Position numbers and translations under genes: made by a program
Notes under the pieces: model-generated
Databases searched by the model: none
Seen by the model: the letters and a program-made list of their open reading frames with translations, nothing else
Told to the model about the DNA's origin: nothing
Assembly: GCA_007123335.1 (NCBI GenBank)
Contig: SKLG01000331.1
Coordinates: 1 to 22,607 of the forward strand
Direction: 5' to 3'
DNA: 22,607 nucleotides
Origin: Anaerolineae bacterium
GTDB taxonomy: Bacteria; Chloroflexota; Anaerolineae; UBA1429
Part shown: positions 22,030-22,607 of the stretch, in pieces
Layout: every line of letters begins with the position of its first letter
Numbering within the stretch: position 1 is the stretch's first letter

Positions 22030-22607
22030 ATGGATACTCGCATTCCCTGGAAGCCCTTGCAGGATTTTACCCAGGCCGTGTTTGAGAAGGCGGGCATGCC
22101 CGCGGAGGACGCCGCCATCGAGGCCGAGGTGCTGGTGTGGGCCAACTTGCGCGGCGTCGACTCGCACGGCGTGCTGCGCATCCCCTCCTACCTGGCCAGC
22201 GTCGAATCTGGCGGGATGAACCCCACGCCCGACTATCGGGTGATCGAAGAGACGCCGGCGGTGCTATACATCGAGGGCGATCACGCCTTTGGCCCGGTGG
22301 TGACGGTGTGGGCGATGAACAAGACGATGGCCAAGGCTCAAGAAGTCGGGGTGTGCTGGACGCTGCTCCGCAACACGACCCATCAGGGCGCCATGGCCTA
22401 CTATGCGCTGATGGCCGCCGAGCAGGACATGGCCGGCCTCGCCATCGTCTGCAGCCCGCCCAACATGGCTCCCTTTGGCGCCAGGGCGCCGGGGCTGCAC
22501 AACAGCCCCATCGCCATCGCCGTTCCTGCAGCCAACCACAAGCCCCTATGCCTGGACATGGCCACCAGCGTGGCGGCGGGGGGCAAGGTCTCGCTGTGCG
22601 CCGACAA
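22030..22607 (+). CDS. Ldh2-family malate/L-lactate/ureidoglycolate-type dehydrogenase (3' end outside window)
   Basis: The first 192 codons are present and the frame is open to the window edge. The family is NAD(P)-dependent 2-hydroxyacid or 2-keto acid oxidoreductases (malate, sulfolactate, ureidoglycolate, diketogulonate). The signature GVDSHGVLR (42-50) with His46 is intact. The second landmark is NTTHQGAMAYY (115-125), where many members have HFG, and a third is MAPFGARAPGLHNSPIAIAVP. AAGGAG lies 6 nt before the ATG. It is divergent from the glycyl radical enzyme operon, which suggests that it acts in the same pathway, oxidising a hydroxyacid or reducing the keto acid made there. The substrate is unknown. 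Confidence 0.9.
   Translation, partial: MDTRIPWKPLQDFTQAVFEKAGMPAEDAAIEAEVLVWANLRGVDSHGVLRIPSYLASVESGGMNPTPDYRVIEETPAVLYIEGDHAFGPVVTVWAMNKTMAKAQEVGVCWTLLRNTTHQGAMAYYALMAAEQDMAGLAIVCSPPNMAPFGARAPGLHNSPIAIAVPAANHKPLCLDMATSVAAGGKVSLCAD

Noticed and set aside
1..22607. CRISPR arrays, insertion sequences, integrase or toxin-antitoxin genes
   Set aside because: No regularly spaced direct repeats, transposase or integrase motifs, or paired small toxin/antitoxin genes were found on either strand.

Overview
The window looks like a piece of a GC-rich bacterial chromosome, most likely a Chloroflexota member (Anaerolineae-like). This placement is inferred from gene content. A DUF3090/SCO1664-type pair is typical of Actinobacteria and Chloroflexi. 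There is also a secreted protein with an FLPFIL segment followed by a Pro-Thr linker, a style common in Chloroflexi exoproteins, and a GldA/GldF/GldG/DUF4340 transport operon. No rRNA gene is present to fix the taxonomy. Genes are tightly packed, with strong Shine-Dalgarno (SD) sites and many readable sigma70-type promoters (TTGAC-, 16-18 nt spacer, TATA-T-like). I see no insertion sequence, CRISPR array, phage or plasmid gene.

Left part (1-4400): an unassigned 5' stretch, a SAM-dependent methyltransferase on the plus strand, then a minus-strand operon PadR regulator - thioredoxin reductase - DUF3090 - SCO1664-type kinase-like protein. A divergent promoter region separates PadR from a GH42 beta-galactosidase, which is followed by an orphan sugar-type solute-binding lipoprotein. 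CTP synthase (pyrG) runs convergently into that lipoprotein gene. Its short leader can form two mutually exclusive hairpins, one of which covers part of the ribosome-binding site. Divergent from pyrG is an OYE-type NADH:flavin oxidoreductase, followed by tRNA-Thr(CGT) and a small zinc-ribbon protein.

Middle part (11900-17220): a Fur-family regulator has a 9-bp palindrome lying directly on its own promoter. Pointing away from it is a four-gene operon: GldA-like ATPase, ABC-2 permease, GldG-like auxiliary protein and DUF4340 protein. A gene for a secreted Ig-like protein follows. The ABC operon begins at a promoter followed immediately by a long inverted repeat. The block closes with a perfect 16-bp hairpin.

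Right part (17245-22607): a minus-strand operon of glycyl radical enzyme - DUF1475 - DUF3159 - enolase-superfamily enzyme. It is divergent from an Ldh2-family NAD(P)-dependent 2-hydroxyacid dehydrogenase that is cut by the window edge. The two units share a 283-bp control region with opposed promoters and a two-tier hairpin. The gene set suggests an anaerobic catabolic module for a hydroxylated acid or polyol, but the substrate cannot be read from sequence, and no glycyl-radical activase is visible here. This module is the best candidate for undescribed biology. The pyrG leader and the two dyad-covered promoters at 12445-12606 come next.
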